Assembly: GCF_000878135.1 (NCBI RefSeq) | Contig: NZ_JXQZ01000018.1 | Span: 1-59,340 of the forward strand | Source: Frigoribacterium sp. MEB024 | GTDB taxonomy: Bacteria > Actinomycetota > Actinomycetes > Actinomycetales > Microbacteriaceae | Length of the DNA: 59,340 nucleotides | Direction: 5' to 3' | Shown here: positions 17,106 to 25,347 of the stretch, piece by piece | How positions within the stretch are numbered: position 1 is the first letter of the stretch | Layout: each line of letters opens with the position of its first letter | Notes under the pieces: model-generated | What the model was told of the DNA's origin: nothing | The model's database searches: none | Seen by the model: the letters and a program-made list of their open reading frames with translations, nothing else | Position numbers and translations under genes: made by a program

Positions 17106-18055
17106 TTGCGCGCCTCCTTCTTCTGCTTCGCGCCTTCGCGAAGTCGGGGGTTGCCGACGGCGTCGACGCCGAAGTTGATCAGGGTCAGGCTCATCGCCAG
17201 CAGGGCGATGCAGAGGCCGGGCGCGAAGAGCAGGATCCACTGGCCGGTGAGCAGGGCGTTCGAGTTCTGCGCCCAGTAGAGGATCGTGCCCCAGCTGACG
17301 ATCGACGAGTCGCCGAGCCCCAGGAACTCGAGGCCGGCCTCGGCAAGGATCGCACTGGTCGCGGCACCGAAGAACGAGCCGGTGATCAGCGAGGTCATGT
17401 TGGGCAGGATCTCGCGGAACACGATGCGTCCCGCGCTCTCGCCCGAGAACCGTGCCGCCGTGACGAAGTCGCGCGATCGCAGCGACTGCGTCTGGCTGCG
17501 CAGCACGCGCGCACCCCAGGCCCAGCCGGTGATGACGATCACCGCGAGGATCACGGTGATGCCGCCGTTCTGCAGGTAGGCCGCGATGACGATCATCAGG
17601 GGCAGGCCCGGGATGACGAGGAACAGGTTCACGATGAACCCGACGACGTCGCCGCCGAAGCCCTTCATGTAGCCCCAGCTCAGCCCGATCGCGACGGCGA
17701 CCAGCGTCGACAGCACGCCGGCGACGACGCCGACGAAGACGCTGATGCGGGCGCCGTAGATCAGTTGGCTCAGGACGTCCTCACCGGCGGCCGTGGTGCC
17801 CATCCAGTGGGCCCAGCTCGCGTCGGCGTTGCGCTCGAAGCCGTTCTCGCTGCCGCCGTAGGGCGCGAGCAGCGGGGCGAAGATCGCGACGAGGACGAAG
17901 ACGCCGAAGATGACGACGCCGATCTTCGCCTTGGGGTTCGACCAGATGGTCGCGGCCATGCGGCCGATGGTGAGCCAGCGACTGGGCGCCTTCTGCTCGG
18001 CGGGGCCGGTGGGAGGCGCGCCCTCGGGCAGGTGGACGGACACGGTGGAGGTCAT
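17102..18055 (-). CDS. Opp/Dpp-type ABC permease, DppC-like
   Basis: 317 aa, about six membrane segments after a 40-residue cytoplasmic lead. The EAA loop reads RFSGESAGRIVFREILPN, where the ATPase docks. WMGTTAAGEDVLSQLIYGARIS is the family's hallmark segment in the first external part. ATG 18055 overlaps the stop of the DppB-like gene (ATGA). Both its N-terminal tail and its last codons carry the dispersed 9-mer. Confidence 0.92.
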   Translation of the reverse strand: MTSTVSVHLPEGAPPTGPAEQKAPSRWLTIGRMAATIWSNPKAKIGVVIFGVFVLVAIFAPLLAPYGGSENGFERNADASWAHWMGTTAAGEDVLSQLIYGARISVFVGVVAGVLSTLVAVAIGLSWGYMKGFGGDVVGFIVNLFLVIPGLPLMIVIAAYLQNGGITVILAVIVITGWAWGARVLRSQTQSLRSRDFVTAARFSGESAGRIVFREILPNMTSLITGSFFGAATSAILAEAGLEFLGLGDSSIVSWGTILYWAQNSNALLTGQWILLFAPGLCIALLAMSLTLINFGVDAVGNPRLREGAKQKKEARK

Positions 18056-19032
18056 CGGCGGGTCCTTGGGTCGAGCACGCCGTACAAGATGTCGACGAGG
18101 AAGTTGGCGACGAGCACGCTGACCGTGATCATCAGGAAGAGGGCCTGCATCAGCGGGTAGTCCTGGCCGATGACGGCGTTGAACAGCAGGTAACCGATGC
18201 CGGGGTAGCCGAACACCTGCTCGACGAGGATCGAGCCACCGACCACGCCGCCCAGGGCGAGGCCGAAGCCGGTCAGGTTCGGCAGGATCGCGTTGCGGGC
18301 GGCGTAGCGCACGGCGACCGTGCGGCCCTTGAGCCCGTTGGCCTCGGCGAAGGTGACGTAGTCGTCGCCCAGCGTCGAGATCATCGCGTTGCGCATGCCG
18401 AGTATCCATCCGCCGAGACTCGTCAGCAGGATGGTGATGGCCGGGAGCACCGCGTGCTGCAGGGCGTCGCCGACGAAGGCCGGCGTGAACCCGGGCGTGG
18501 TCGTCGCGCCGTAGGCCCCCGTGGTCGGGAACCAGTGCAGCACGTAGCCGAGGAAGAACAGCAGCAGCAGGGCCGTCCAGAAGTACGGGAACGTGCTCAT
18601 GAAGCTGCCCGACAGGGTGGGCAGCGAGTCGAGCCAGGTGCCGCGCTTCCACGCCGCGGCGACGCCGATCAGGGTGCCGAGCACGAAGGCGATGATCGTG
18701 CAGACCCCGACGAGGATCAGCGTGAACGGCAGGGCCTGGCCGACCAGGTGTCCGACCGTCTCGGGGAAGAAGGTGTAGCTCGTGCCGAAGTCGAGACGCA
18801 CGACCTGGCCGAGGTAGCTGACGTACTGCTGCAGCACGTTGCCGTCCGGCACGCCGAGCTGGGCCTCGATGGCGGCACGGGTCGCCGCGCTGACCGGACC
18901 GTTCAGCGACAACTTCGCGATCGCGGCGTCGGTCGGGCTGCCGGGCATCAGCCGCGGCAGGATGAAGTTCAGGGTGACCGCGGCCCACAGGGTGAGCACG
19001 AACAGGCCGAGTTTCTGGGCTGCGTACTTCAC
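18052..19032 (-). CDS. Opp/Dpp-type ABC permease, DppB-like
   Basis: 326 aa. The first membrane helix begins at residue 7 (LGLFVLTLWAAVTLNFIL). A large external loop contains QYVSYLGQVVRLDFGTSY, and the EAA motif reads YVTFAEANGLKGRTVAVRYAARNAILP. GTG 19032 overlaps the stop of the binding-protein gene (GTGA). With the DppC-like partner it forms the membrane channel. Confidence 0.92.
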   Translation of the reverse strand: MKYAAQKLGLFVLTLWAAVTLNFILPRLMPGSPTDAAIAKLSLNGPVSAATRAAIEAQLGVPDGNVLQQYVSYLGQVVRLDFGTSYTFFPETVGHLVGQALPFTLILVGVCTIIAFVLGTLIGVAAAWKRGTWLDSLPTLSGSFMSTFPYFWTALLLLFFLGYVLHWFPTTGAYGATTTPGFTPAFVGDALQHAVLPAITILLTSLGGWILGMRNAMISTLGDDYVTFAEANGLKGRTVAVRYAARNAILPNLTGFGLALGGVVGGSILVEQVFGYPGIGYLLFNAVIGQDYPLMQALFLMITVSVLVANFLVDILYGVLDPRTRR

Positions 19033-20717
19033 TGGTCGCCCTCTTTCTGGTCGACGCGCTTGAGCTTCGTGAAGATCAGCAGCGGTGCCTGGTCGTAGTT
19101 CTGCGGTGCCATGTACGGGTTCTCGGCGGTGGGCCAGCCGGTGAACTTCGAGTCGTTGAACAGACCCCAGAGCCCGCCGTAGTAGAGGCCGATCACGGGC
19201 AGCTGGTCGTAGACGACGTTCTGCAACCGGTAGGCGTACTGCTTCTGCTGCTCGGGGTCGGTCGTGGCCTTCCAGTCGTCGAGCAGCTGATCGACCGCCG
19301 GGTCGCTGAAGCGCTCGTAGTTGGCCGCCGTGGTCTCGCCGACCGGGGTGGCGAACTGGCTGTTGAGCAGGTTGTTGTAGGCCTGGTAGACGTTGCCGTT
19401 GCCCATGCCGCCCATCGCCATGTCGAACTCGCCGTTCGCGATGGCCGACTGGTAGCCGGCCGGCTGGGGAGCCTGGATCTGCACGTCGATGCCGATCGCG
19501 CCCAACTGGCTCCGCACCTCCTGCACGGCCCGCAGCCAGTCGGTGTAGCCGTTGGCGGTGAGGATCGTGATCTTCAACTGCGTGCCGTCGGGGCCGACCA
19601 GCTCGTCACCCTGCTGCGTGTAGCCCGACTCGGCGAAGGCCGCGAGGGCGCCGTCGACGTCCTGCTCGATCACGCCGGCGTTCGGGATCGACGGGTCGAG
19701 GTCGTCCTGCTGGTTGGGCAGGATGAGCCCGGTCTGGCCGGCCGGCTCGAGGTAGCCCTCGGTGGCCGACTCGGCGATCGGACCGCGGTCGAGCGCCAGG
19801 GCGATGCCGCGACGCACGTTGATGTCGTCGAAGGGTGCCTTGGTGAGGTTGGGCACGAGACCGATCACACCTCCCGGCGGGAACCAGAACTGGTTGTCGG
19901 GGCTGGCGGCGCCCCAGGTGCCCTCGACGTCGCTGATGAACGAGTACGACCAGTCGTAACCGCGCGTGACGGTGTCGAGCTGGTTGTTCGTGGCGGGCAG
20001 GATCAGGTGGCCGATCTCGATCTTGTCCGCCTGCCAGTACGACTCGTTCTTGTCCATCGAGTACTGCTGCGGCGAGTAGTTGCCGAGCGTGAACGGGCCG
20101 GTGCCGACCGGGTCGGGGTTGCGGAAGGTCGTGGGGTCGTCGACGTCTTTCCACAGGTGCTCGGGCACGATCGTCGTCTGGCCGATGATCTCCATCGCGG
20201 GGACGTCGTCGGTCTGCAGGTGGAAGACCACGTGGTCGCCCTGCTGCTCGATCGTGTCGATGTGCTGCCAGGCGCCCTTGAGGTCGAGCGACGGGTTCGC
20301 CTTGATCAGGTCGAACGTGTAGACCACGTCCGCCGGGGTCATCGGCGTGCCGTCGGACCACTCGACGCCGTCGCGGATCGTCATGTCGATCGTGCGCGCG
20401 TCGGGCAGCACCGTCTCGCTCGCGAGCCAGGGCGTGATCTCGCCGTCGAGCGGGTTGATCTCGAGCAGGGGCTCGTAGATCCAGGTCGAGGCGGTGCGCT
20501 TGTTCGTGAGGAACGGGTTGAAGTTGCGCTCGAACTGCGGGTTGCCCTTGTCGGCGTTGATCAGCATCGTGTCGGCCCCGATGCTGGGGTCGGGCTGGCT
20601 GCGGATCTGGATGCTGCAGCCGGTGGCCACGAGCACGGCGGCCGTGGCCGCTGCCAGGGCCGCGAGCGTGCGGAAGCGTCGGCGTGGGTGTCGCCGAGGG
20701 GGTGTCGCGTGCGTCAT
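19029..20717 (-). CDS. Extracellular solute-binding lipoprotein of the Opp/Dpp importer (SBP family 5)
   Basis: 562 aa from ATG 20717, chosen because GAGAG lies 9 bases upstream; an in-frame GTG at 20723 would be too close to it. A basic lead and the hydrophobic run TLAALAAATAAVLVATGC give a lipobox cysteine at 34. The phrase RDGVEWSDGTPMTPADVVYTF is the SBP_bac_5 signature. It captures the solute outside the membrane. Although the family is best known for peptides, the GH1 enzyme at the operon end and the LacI regulator nearby point to a beta-linked oligosaccharide. Confidence 0.9.
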   Translation of the reverse strand: MTHATPPRRHPRRRFRTLAALAAATAAVLVATGCSIQIRSQPDPSIGADTMLINADKGNPQFERNFNPFLTNKRTASTWIYEPLLEINPLDGEITPWLASETVLPDARTIDMTIRDGVEWSDGTPMTPADVVYTFDLIKANPSLDLKGAWQHIDTIEQQGDHVVFHLQTDDVPAMEIIGQTTIVPEHLWKDVDDPTTFRNPDPVGTGPFTLGNYSPQQYSMDKNESYWQADKIEIGHLILPATNNQLDTVTRGYDWSYSFISDVEGTWGAASPDNQFWFPPGGVIGLVPNLTKAPFDDINVRRGIALALDRGPIAESATEGYLEPAGQTGLILPNQQDDLDPSIPNAGVIEQDVDGALAAFAESGYTQQGDELVGPDGTQLKITILTANGYTDWLRAVQEVRSQLGAIGIDVQIQAPQPAGYQSAIANGEFDMAMGGMGNGNVYQAYNNLLNSQFATPVGETTAANYERFSDPAVDQLLDDWKATTDPEQQKQYAYRLQNVVYDQLPVIGLYYGGLWGLFNDSKFTGWPTAENPYMAPQNYDQAPLLIFTKLKRVDQKEGDQ

Positions 20718-20759
20718 CGCCACGTTCTCTCATTCGTCGTCGAGGTGAGCTGGGCCCAC

Positions 20760-20773
20760 TGTAAGCGCATACA
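20760..20773. promoter_or_regulatory. Candidate LacI-family operator before the importer operon
   Basis: TGTAAGCGCATACA is a 14-base near-palindrome with 12 of 14 symmetric positions and a central CpG, as in most LacI-family operators. It lies 43 bases before the binding-protein ATG. The LacI repressor at 22399-23568 is the obvious candidate to bind it. Confidence 0.65.
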
Positions 20774-20995
20774 TCGCATGGGCGCAAGCAGGGGAACTCG
20801 AGAAGACGCGCCGACCTGCCGCTCGGGTCCGACCGTGAGCGTCACGTCATCGCCTCTCCGGGCCGCGAACCCCGGAGGACGAGGAGGCGCGAGGTCGTTC
20901 GACGCCGAGCCAACCGTCAGGGGATGCCCGGGCCCGCACGCCAGAATCGGCGTCGGGTGCCGGTCGCGGTGCCCCGGCCGACCGGAGGGACCCCT

Positions 20996-22360
20996 ATGGC
21001 GAGCACGACGCAGCTGCGAGCGCTCCGCGCCTCGCTGCCCGTGGTCGCCGAGCGGGCGCGCGACATCGCCGACGAGTTCTACCGCCGCCTGTTCGGCACC
21101 CGACCCGATCTGCTGCGCGACCAGTTCAACCGCGGCGACCTCGCGCAGGGGCGGCAGCAGCGCGAGCTCGCCCGCACGATCGTCGCGCTCGCACAGGCCG
21201 TCCTCGACGCGGCCCCGGGGTCGACGCGCGGCGAGGGGGCCGACCGGCACCGCGCCTCCTCGGGGGGCCGACCGTCCGGCGGGGACGCCGCCCGCCAGGC
21301 CGGGGCGCCGACCCTCGCGCCGGCGACACCCGGTGAGATCGTCTCGCGATTGGCCCAGCGGCACGCGGCACTCGGCGTCACCCGCGACGAGTACGACCTG
21401 TTCGAGCGGCACCTCGGCGAGGCGTTCGCGGTCGCCCTCGGCCCGGACCTCACGGCCGACGTCGCCGACGCCTGGGCGGCCGTCTACCGTCAGGCCCGCG
21501 ACGAGATGGTGGCGACGGTCGAGGCGATCTACCGGCAGGCCGACCTCGAGCCCGGTGACGAGTGGCGCGAGGCCCTCGTCACCGAACACCGCGTGGAGGC
21601 CGAGGACGTGGTTGCGCTCACCCTGGTCTCGGCCGACAGCGAGGCCCTGCCCCGGTACCGCGCCGGCCAGTTCGCGTCGGTGCAGGTGCGGCTGGCCGAC
21701 GGGGCCCGGCAGATCCGGCAGTACAGCCTGCGCGGCGGTCACGACGAGCAGTGGCGGATCAGCGCCCGATTGCTGGTCGGCGAACCGCCCGCGCCCGACG
21801 GCGAGGTGTCGTCGCACCTGATGGGCGAGCTGCGGGTGGGCGACGTGGTGAGCGTGTCGCCCCCGATCGGGTCGCTGACCATCGACGACCTCGACGACGC
21901 CCCGCTGCTGTTCGTCTCGGCGGGCATCGGCTGCACGCCCGTGCTCGGCATGCTCGACCACCTGGCCCGGACCGAGCCCGACCGCGTCGTGACGGCGCTG
22001 CACTTCGAGCGCACGCCCGAGCGGCACGCGCACCGCGTCGAACTCGAGGCGCTGGTCGCGTCGATGCCGAACGCGACCCTGCGGGTCAGCTACACGCAGG
22101 GGTCGCTGTCGGCGCTCAGCGCGCTGGCCGAGGCGTCGATCGACGGGCCGGGCGTCTACCTCGACCCGATCGACCTGGCCCGGGTCGACCTGACCGCGTC
22201 GCACCGGGTGTTCCTGTGCGGACCGGTGCCGTTCATGGCGATCGCCCGGGCGGCCCTGATCGGCCACGGGGTCGACGCCGACCGCGTGCACTACTTCGTC
22301 TTCGGGCCCGACGACGGGAGCGTCACCGGCGCCGACACCGGGCAGGGCGGGCTCGGGTAG
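20996..22360 (+). CDS. Flavohemoglobin (Hmp type) with a 39-residue insert in the globin domain
   Basis: 454 aa. The globin domain (1-180) keeps Tyr29 in FYRRLF and the proximal His123 in AQRHAALGV. A reductase domain follows with RQYSLR (FAD) at 241-246, GIGCTP (NAD) at 311-316 and a C-terminal FLCGP. Such enzymes oxidise nitric oxide to nitrate. Residues about 74-112 are a Gly/Ala/Arg-rich insert between the E and F helices, encoded around a copy of the dispersed 9-mer at 21251. Start ATG 20996 has GGAGGGA 6 bases upstream. The importer operon diverges from it; a -10 may be CAGAAT at 20942-20947. Confidence 0.85.
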   Translation: MASTTQLRALRASLPVVAERARDIADEFYRRLFGTRPDLLRDQFNRGDLAQGRQQRELARTIVALAQAVLDAAPGSTRGEGADRHRASSGGRPSGGDAARQAGAPTLAPATPGEIVSRLAQRHAALGVTRDEYDLFERHLGEAFAVALGPDLTADVADAWAAVYRQARDEMVATVEAIYRQADLEPGDEWREALVTEHRVEAEDVVALTLVSADSEALPRYRAGQFASVQVRLADGARQIRQYSLRGGHDEQWRISARLLVGEPPAPDGEVSSHLMGELRVGDVVSVSPPIGSLTIDDLDDAPLLFVSAGIGCTPVLGMLDHLARTEPDRVVTALHFERTPERHAHRVELEALVASMPNATLRVSYTQGSLSALSALAEASIDGPGVYLDPIDLARVDLTASHRVFLCGPVPFMAIARAALIGHGVDADRVHYFVFGPDDGSVTGADTGQGGLG

Positions 22361-22398
22361 GACGGGCTCGGGCAGGGCGGGCTCGGTAGGGGCGGCCC

Positions 22399-23568
22399 TC
22401 AGAGCGCGGGGCAGCTCTCGCGCAGCAGCACCTCGACCGGCAGGGTGACCCGCTGCGGCGGCGCCCCGGGGTCGGTGAGTCGTCGGACGACCGTGCGGAC
22501 GGCGATGCGGCCGAGTTCACCCATCGGCTGGCGCACCGTGGTGAGCCGGGGCCGGGAGAACCGGCCGGCGTCGATGCCGTCGAAACCCGTCACGAGCACG
22601 CGACCGGGCACGTCGACGCCCTGCTCGCCGAACACGTCGAGGACGCCGAGCGCCGACTGGTCGTTCGCGCAGAGGACGGCCCGGGGCAGGTCGCCGGTCT
22701 CGAGCAGCGCCGCTGCCGCACGACGACCGCCGGCGCGGGAGAACTCGCCCGGCTCGACCCGGACGGTGACGCGCACCCCGGCGGCGCGGTGCGCCTCGAC
22801 GGCCCGGTCGAACCCGGCGTGACGGTCGAGTTCGTCGGGCGAGTCGGACGGCCCGGCGACGTAGGCGAGGTCGTGCACGCCCCGCGTCCCCAGCACGAAG
22901 TCGGTCAGGGCGTGCATGCCGGCGACGTTGTCGACGCCGACGTGGTCGAGGTCGTCACCCGGCCTCGAGTCGGCGAGCACGACGACTGGGATGCGTCGCG
23001 AGACGTGCGCGAGCAGGTCGCCGGGCACCGTCTGGGCCAGCACCGCGAGCCCGTCGACCCGGCCCGCGATGTCGTTGACCATCACCTCGCGGCTCGACCC
23101 CCGGCCGGCGGCGACCATGAGGGCGAATCCCCGCCGCCAGGCCTCGACCTCGGCGCCGCGCAGCACTTCGTCGAAATAGAGGTTCGCCGGGTTCGACCCG
23201 TGGTCGGACGCAGGAGGCGCGGTGAGGCTCGTCGCACCGCGGCCCGGCTCGACGACGGTCGACGCCTCCACGCGCTCGCGGTCGTCGATCAGCGGGATGC
23301 GCGACGCGTCCGACACCCGAGCCCAGTCGGGTTCGGGGCCGTCGATGCCGTCGTGGCCCGGCAGGAAGAGCCCGAGCACGCCCGTGCGCCGCCCGGCGAG
23401 GCCGCGGGCCGCGCCGCTCGGCACGTAGCCGAGGGCACGCACCGACTCGAGCACCCGGCTGCGGGTCTCGGGGCGCACGTCGTCGGGACGGCGCAGCACC
23501 CTCGACACCGTCGCGATCGACACGTCGGCGTGGGCGGCCACGTCGTACACGGTCGGGGCCTTGGTCAC
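22399..23568 (-). CDS. LacI-family transcriptional repressor
   Basis: 389 aa. The N-terminal helix-turn-helix TVYDVAAHADVSIATVSRVL is followed by the hinge ALGYVPSGAARGLAGRRT and a periplasmic-binding-protein-like sensor domain. Between residues about 80 and 130 there is an extra, low-complexity stretch containing TAPPASDHG, encoded over the dispersed 9-mer. GTG 23568 has GGAGGA 6 bases upstream. A -10 TAGGAT lies at 23612-23607. Its likely target is the sugar importer/GH1 operon 2 kb away; effector unknown. Confidence 0.88.
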   Translation of the reverse strand: MTKAPTVYDVAAHADVSIATVSRVLRRPDDVRPETRSRVLESVRALGYVPSGAARGLAGRRTGVLGLFLPGHDGIDGPEPDWARVSDASRIPLIDDRERVEASTVVEPGRGATSLTAPPASDHGSNPANLYFDEVLRGAEVEAWRRGFALMVAAGRGSSREVMVNDIAGRVDGLAVLAQTVPGDLLAHVSRRIPVVVLADSRPGDDLDHVGVDNVAGMHALTDFVLGTRGVHDLAYVAGPSDSPDELDRHAGFDRAVEAHRAAGVRVTVRVEPGEFSRAGGRRAAAALLETGDLPRAVLCANDQSALGVLDVFGEQGVDVPGRVLVTGFDGIDAGRFSRPRLTTVRQPMGELGRIAVRTVVRRLTDPGAPPQRVTLPVEVLLRESCPAL

Positions 23569-23885
23569 GAGGGGTCCTCCAGGCGGGCGGCGGCGGGTCG
23601 CGGACCATCCTAGGTCGGTCGGCGTCCGAGACCGGGCCGCGGCTCCGGTGCCGGACGGACGACGGACCGGGCCCGGCCCGGTGGCGTGACCGGTGGTGCG
23701 GCGCGGTGGTGCGGTGCGGCGGTGCGGTGCGGCGCGGTGTGGTGCGGACCACCGTCGGACGCCGTCGTCGAGGACGTCGGTGACGGACGTCGCCGGGCGC
23801 CGGTTGTCGGAGCCCGCGATGCCGGGCATACTCGGTATGCACGAGCGCCGCAGGGCGACGTCGCCATTCGATCACAGGAGGCCAC
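23569..23885. other. Intergenic stretch with a GGTGCGG low-complexity tract
   Basis: 317 bases between the divergent LacI and PadR genes. It holds the repressor's leader and a likely -10 on the minus strand (TAGGAT, 23612-23607). A tract at about 23690-23750 is made of imperfect copies of GGTGCGG and GGTGCGGCG, and a palindrome lies at 23826-23840. Some frames are open across it, but the GT-rich tract reads as low complexity in every frame, so I call no gene here. Confidence 0.6.
23826..23840. promoter_or_regulatory. Candidate PadR operator palindrome
   Basis: GCATAC-TCG-GTATGC is a perfect 6-3-6 palindrome, 92 bases before the padR ATG and 46 before the leader ribosome site. PadR regulators usually repress their own operon through such a site. 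Confidence 0.55.
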
Positions 23886-23921
23886 GTGACGGCACGACCG
23901 GACGGCGGGGCGGCCGCATGA
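23886..23921 (+). CDS. 11-codon leader ORF coupled to the PadR gene
   Basis: GTG 23886 follows a full AGGAGG at 23877-23882. The frame reads MTARPDGGAAA and ends at TGA 23919-23921, overlapping the ATG of padR at 23918 (ATGA). padR has no ribosome binding site of its own. The arrangement repeats that before the fused glycosyltransferase gene at 550. Confidence 0.5.
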   Translation: MTARPDGGAAA

Positions 23922-24622
23922 CCGTGCGACTCGGCCTGTTGGCGATCCTCGACCAGGGCCCGGGCTACGGCTATCAGCTGCGCAGCGAGTTCGACCGGCG
24001 CACCGGGTCCACCTGGCCGCTCAACGTCGGCCAGGTGTACTCCACCCTCGACCGGCTCGACCGCGACGGGCTCGTCGAGCGCGACGAGCCCGCGCCGGAC
24101 GGCACGTCGCCCGAGGCCGAAGGGGCACCCGCCGCCGAGGCCTCGGCGGCGGGCACCACGCACCCCGTGGGCGAGCAGCAGCGGCTCTGGCGCATCACGG
24201 CCGCCGGGCGGGCCGAGGTCGCCCGCTGGCTCGGCACGGCCGTCGACACCCCCGACGCCACCCGCGACGAGCTGCCGCTCAAGTTCGCCCTCGCCGCGAC
24301 CCTGCCGGGGGTGGACGTGGCGACGCTCGTGCAGACGCAGCGCCGCGCCTCCTTGGCTAAGCTGCAGCGGCTGACCCGCACCAAGCACGCCGGCGGCGAC
24401 CCGGGCGCGCCCGGAGAGTTCGCCTGGCGCCTCGTCGTCGACTCGATGATCTTCGCGGCCGAGGCCGAGGTGCGCTGGCTCGACCACGTCGAGTCGAGCC
24501 TGCGTCGTGCGTCGCTCGCCGAACGGCAGTGGGCGGTCGAGGCCGTGGCCCCGACGACGGGTGTGCCCCGATCCACGGCCCTGACGCCGGACCCGGCACC
24601 CACCGCGCGAGGCCGGTCGTGA
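23918..24622 (+). CDS. PadR-family transcriptional regulator
   Basis: 234 aa. The winged helix reads LGLLAILDQGPGYGYQLRSEF, then NVGQVYSTLDRLDRDGLVE. The wing contains an Ala/Glu-rich insert of about 35 residues before QQRLWRITAAGRAEV. A C-terminal coiled helical domain follows. It leads an ABC exporter operon, with the next gene overlapping its stop (GTGA at 24619). PadR proteins in this position usually repress the exporter until a membrane-active drug or peptide binds. Confidence 0.88.
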   Translation: MTVRLGLLAILDQGPGYGYQLRSEFDRRTGSTWPLNVGQVYSTLDRLDRDGLVERDEPAPDGTSPEAEGAPAAEASAAGTTHPVGEQQRLWRITAAGRAEVARWLGTAVDTPDATRDELPLKFALAATLPGVDVATLVQTQRRASLAKLQRLTRTKHAGGDPGAPGEFAWRLVVDSMIFAAEAEVRWLDHVESSLRRASLAERQWAVEAVAPTTGVPRSTALTPDPAPTARGRS

Positions 24623-25347
24623 CCGGGCGCGCCGAGGTGCTGACCCTGCTCGGGGTGGGGCACGAACACGGAACCGGCGACCTCGCCCGCACCGCCCTCG
24701 ACGGCGTGAGCCTGACCGTCCTCGAGGGCGAACTGGTCGCCGTCATGGGCGCGTCCGGCTCGGGCAAATCGACCCTCTTGGCGATCGCGGGCGGCCTGAC
24801 GACGCCGACCGCCGGGCACGTGCAGGTCGACGGCACCTGGCTCGCCGACCTGAGCGCGGCCGAGGTCGCCCGGGTGCGACGCCGGTCGGTCGGCTTCGTG
24901 TTCCAGCAGTTCAACCTCGTCTCGACGTTGACCGCGGCCGAGAACGTCGCCCTGCCGCTCGAACTCGACGGCATCGGCACCCGTGCCGCCCGGCGTGCCG
25001 CCGACGACGCCCTGGCCGCCCTCGGCCTCGCCGGTCGCGGGCGGGCCTTCCCCGCCGAGCTCTCGGGCGGCGAGCAGCAGCGGGTCGCCATCGCGCGCGC
25101 CCTCGTCGGCAGCCGTCGCCTCGTCCTCGCCGACGAACCGACCGGCGCGCTCGACAGCAGCACGGGCGACGAGGTCATGGGCCTGTTGCGCGAACGGGTC
25201 GACGCAGGTGCCGCAGGCCTGCTCGTCACGCACGACGCCCGACACGCCGCCTGGGCCGACCGGATCGTGTTCCTCCGCGACGGCCGCCTCGTGGACGAGT
25301 CCGCGCCGCGAGGGCCCGAGTCGCTGCTGACCCCGGAGGCGCGGTGA
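24619..25347 (+). CDS. ABC exporter ATPase (MacB/LolD type)
   Basis: 242 aa. Walker A GASGSGKST, Q-loop VFQQFNLVSTLTAAENV, signature ELSGGEQQRV and Walker B LVLADEPTGALDSSTGDEV give the pattern of the FtsX-partner ATPases. GTG 24619 overlaps the padR stop and its own stop overlaps the permease GTG. The last codons (PEAR) contain the dispersed 9-mer, which also supplies GGAGG for the permease. Confidence 0.92.
   Translation: MTGRAEVLTLLGVGHEHGTGDLARTALDGVSLTVLEGELVAVMGASGSGKSTLLAIAGGLTTPTAGHVQVDGTWLADLSAAEVARVRRRSVGFVFQQFNLVSTLTAAENVALPLELDGIGTRAARRAADDALAALGLAGRGRAFPAELSGGEQQRVAIARALVGSRRLVLADEPTGALDSSTGDEVMGLLRERVDAGAAGLLVTHDARHAAWADRIVFLRDGRLVDESAPRGPESLLTPEAR

Noticed and set aside
22340-22398. 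Repeated cgggctcggGCAGGG phrases after the flavohemoglobin as a terminator
   Set aside because: They are direct repeats (gggctcggg) without a good inverted partner, so no hairpin can be supported.
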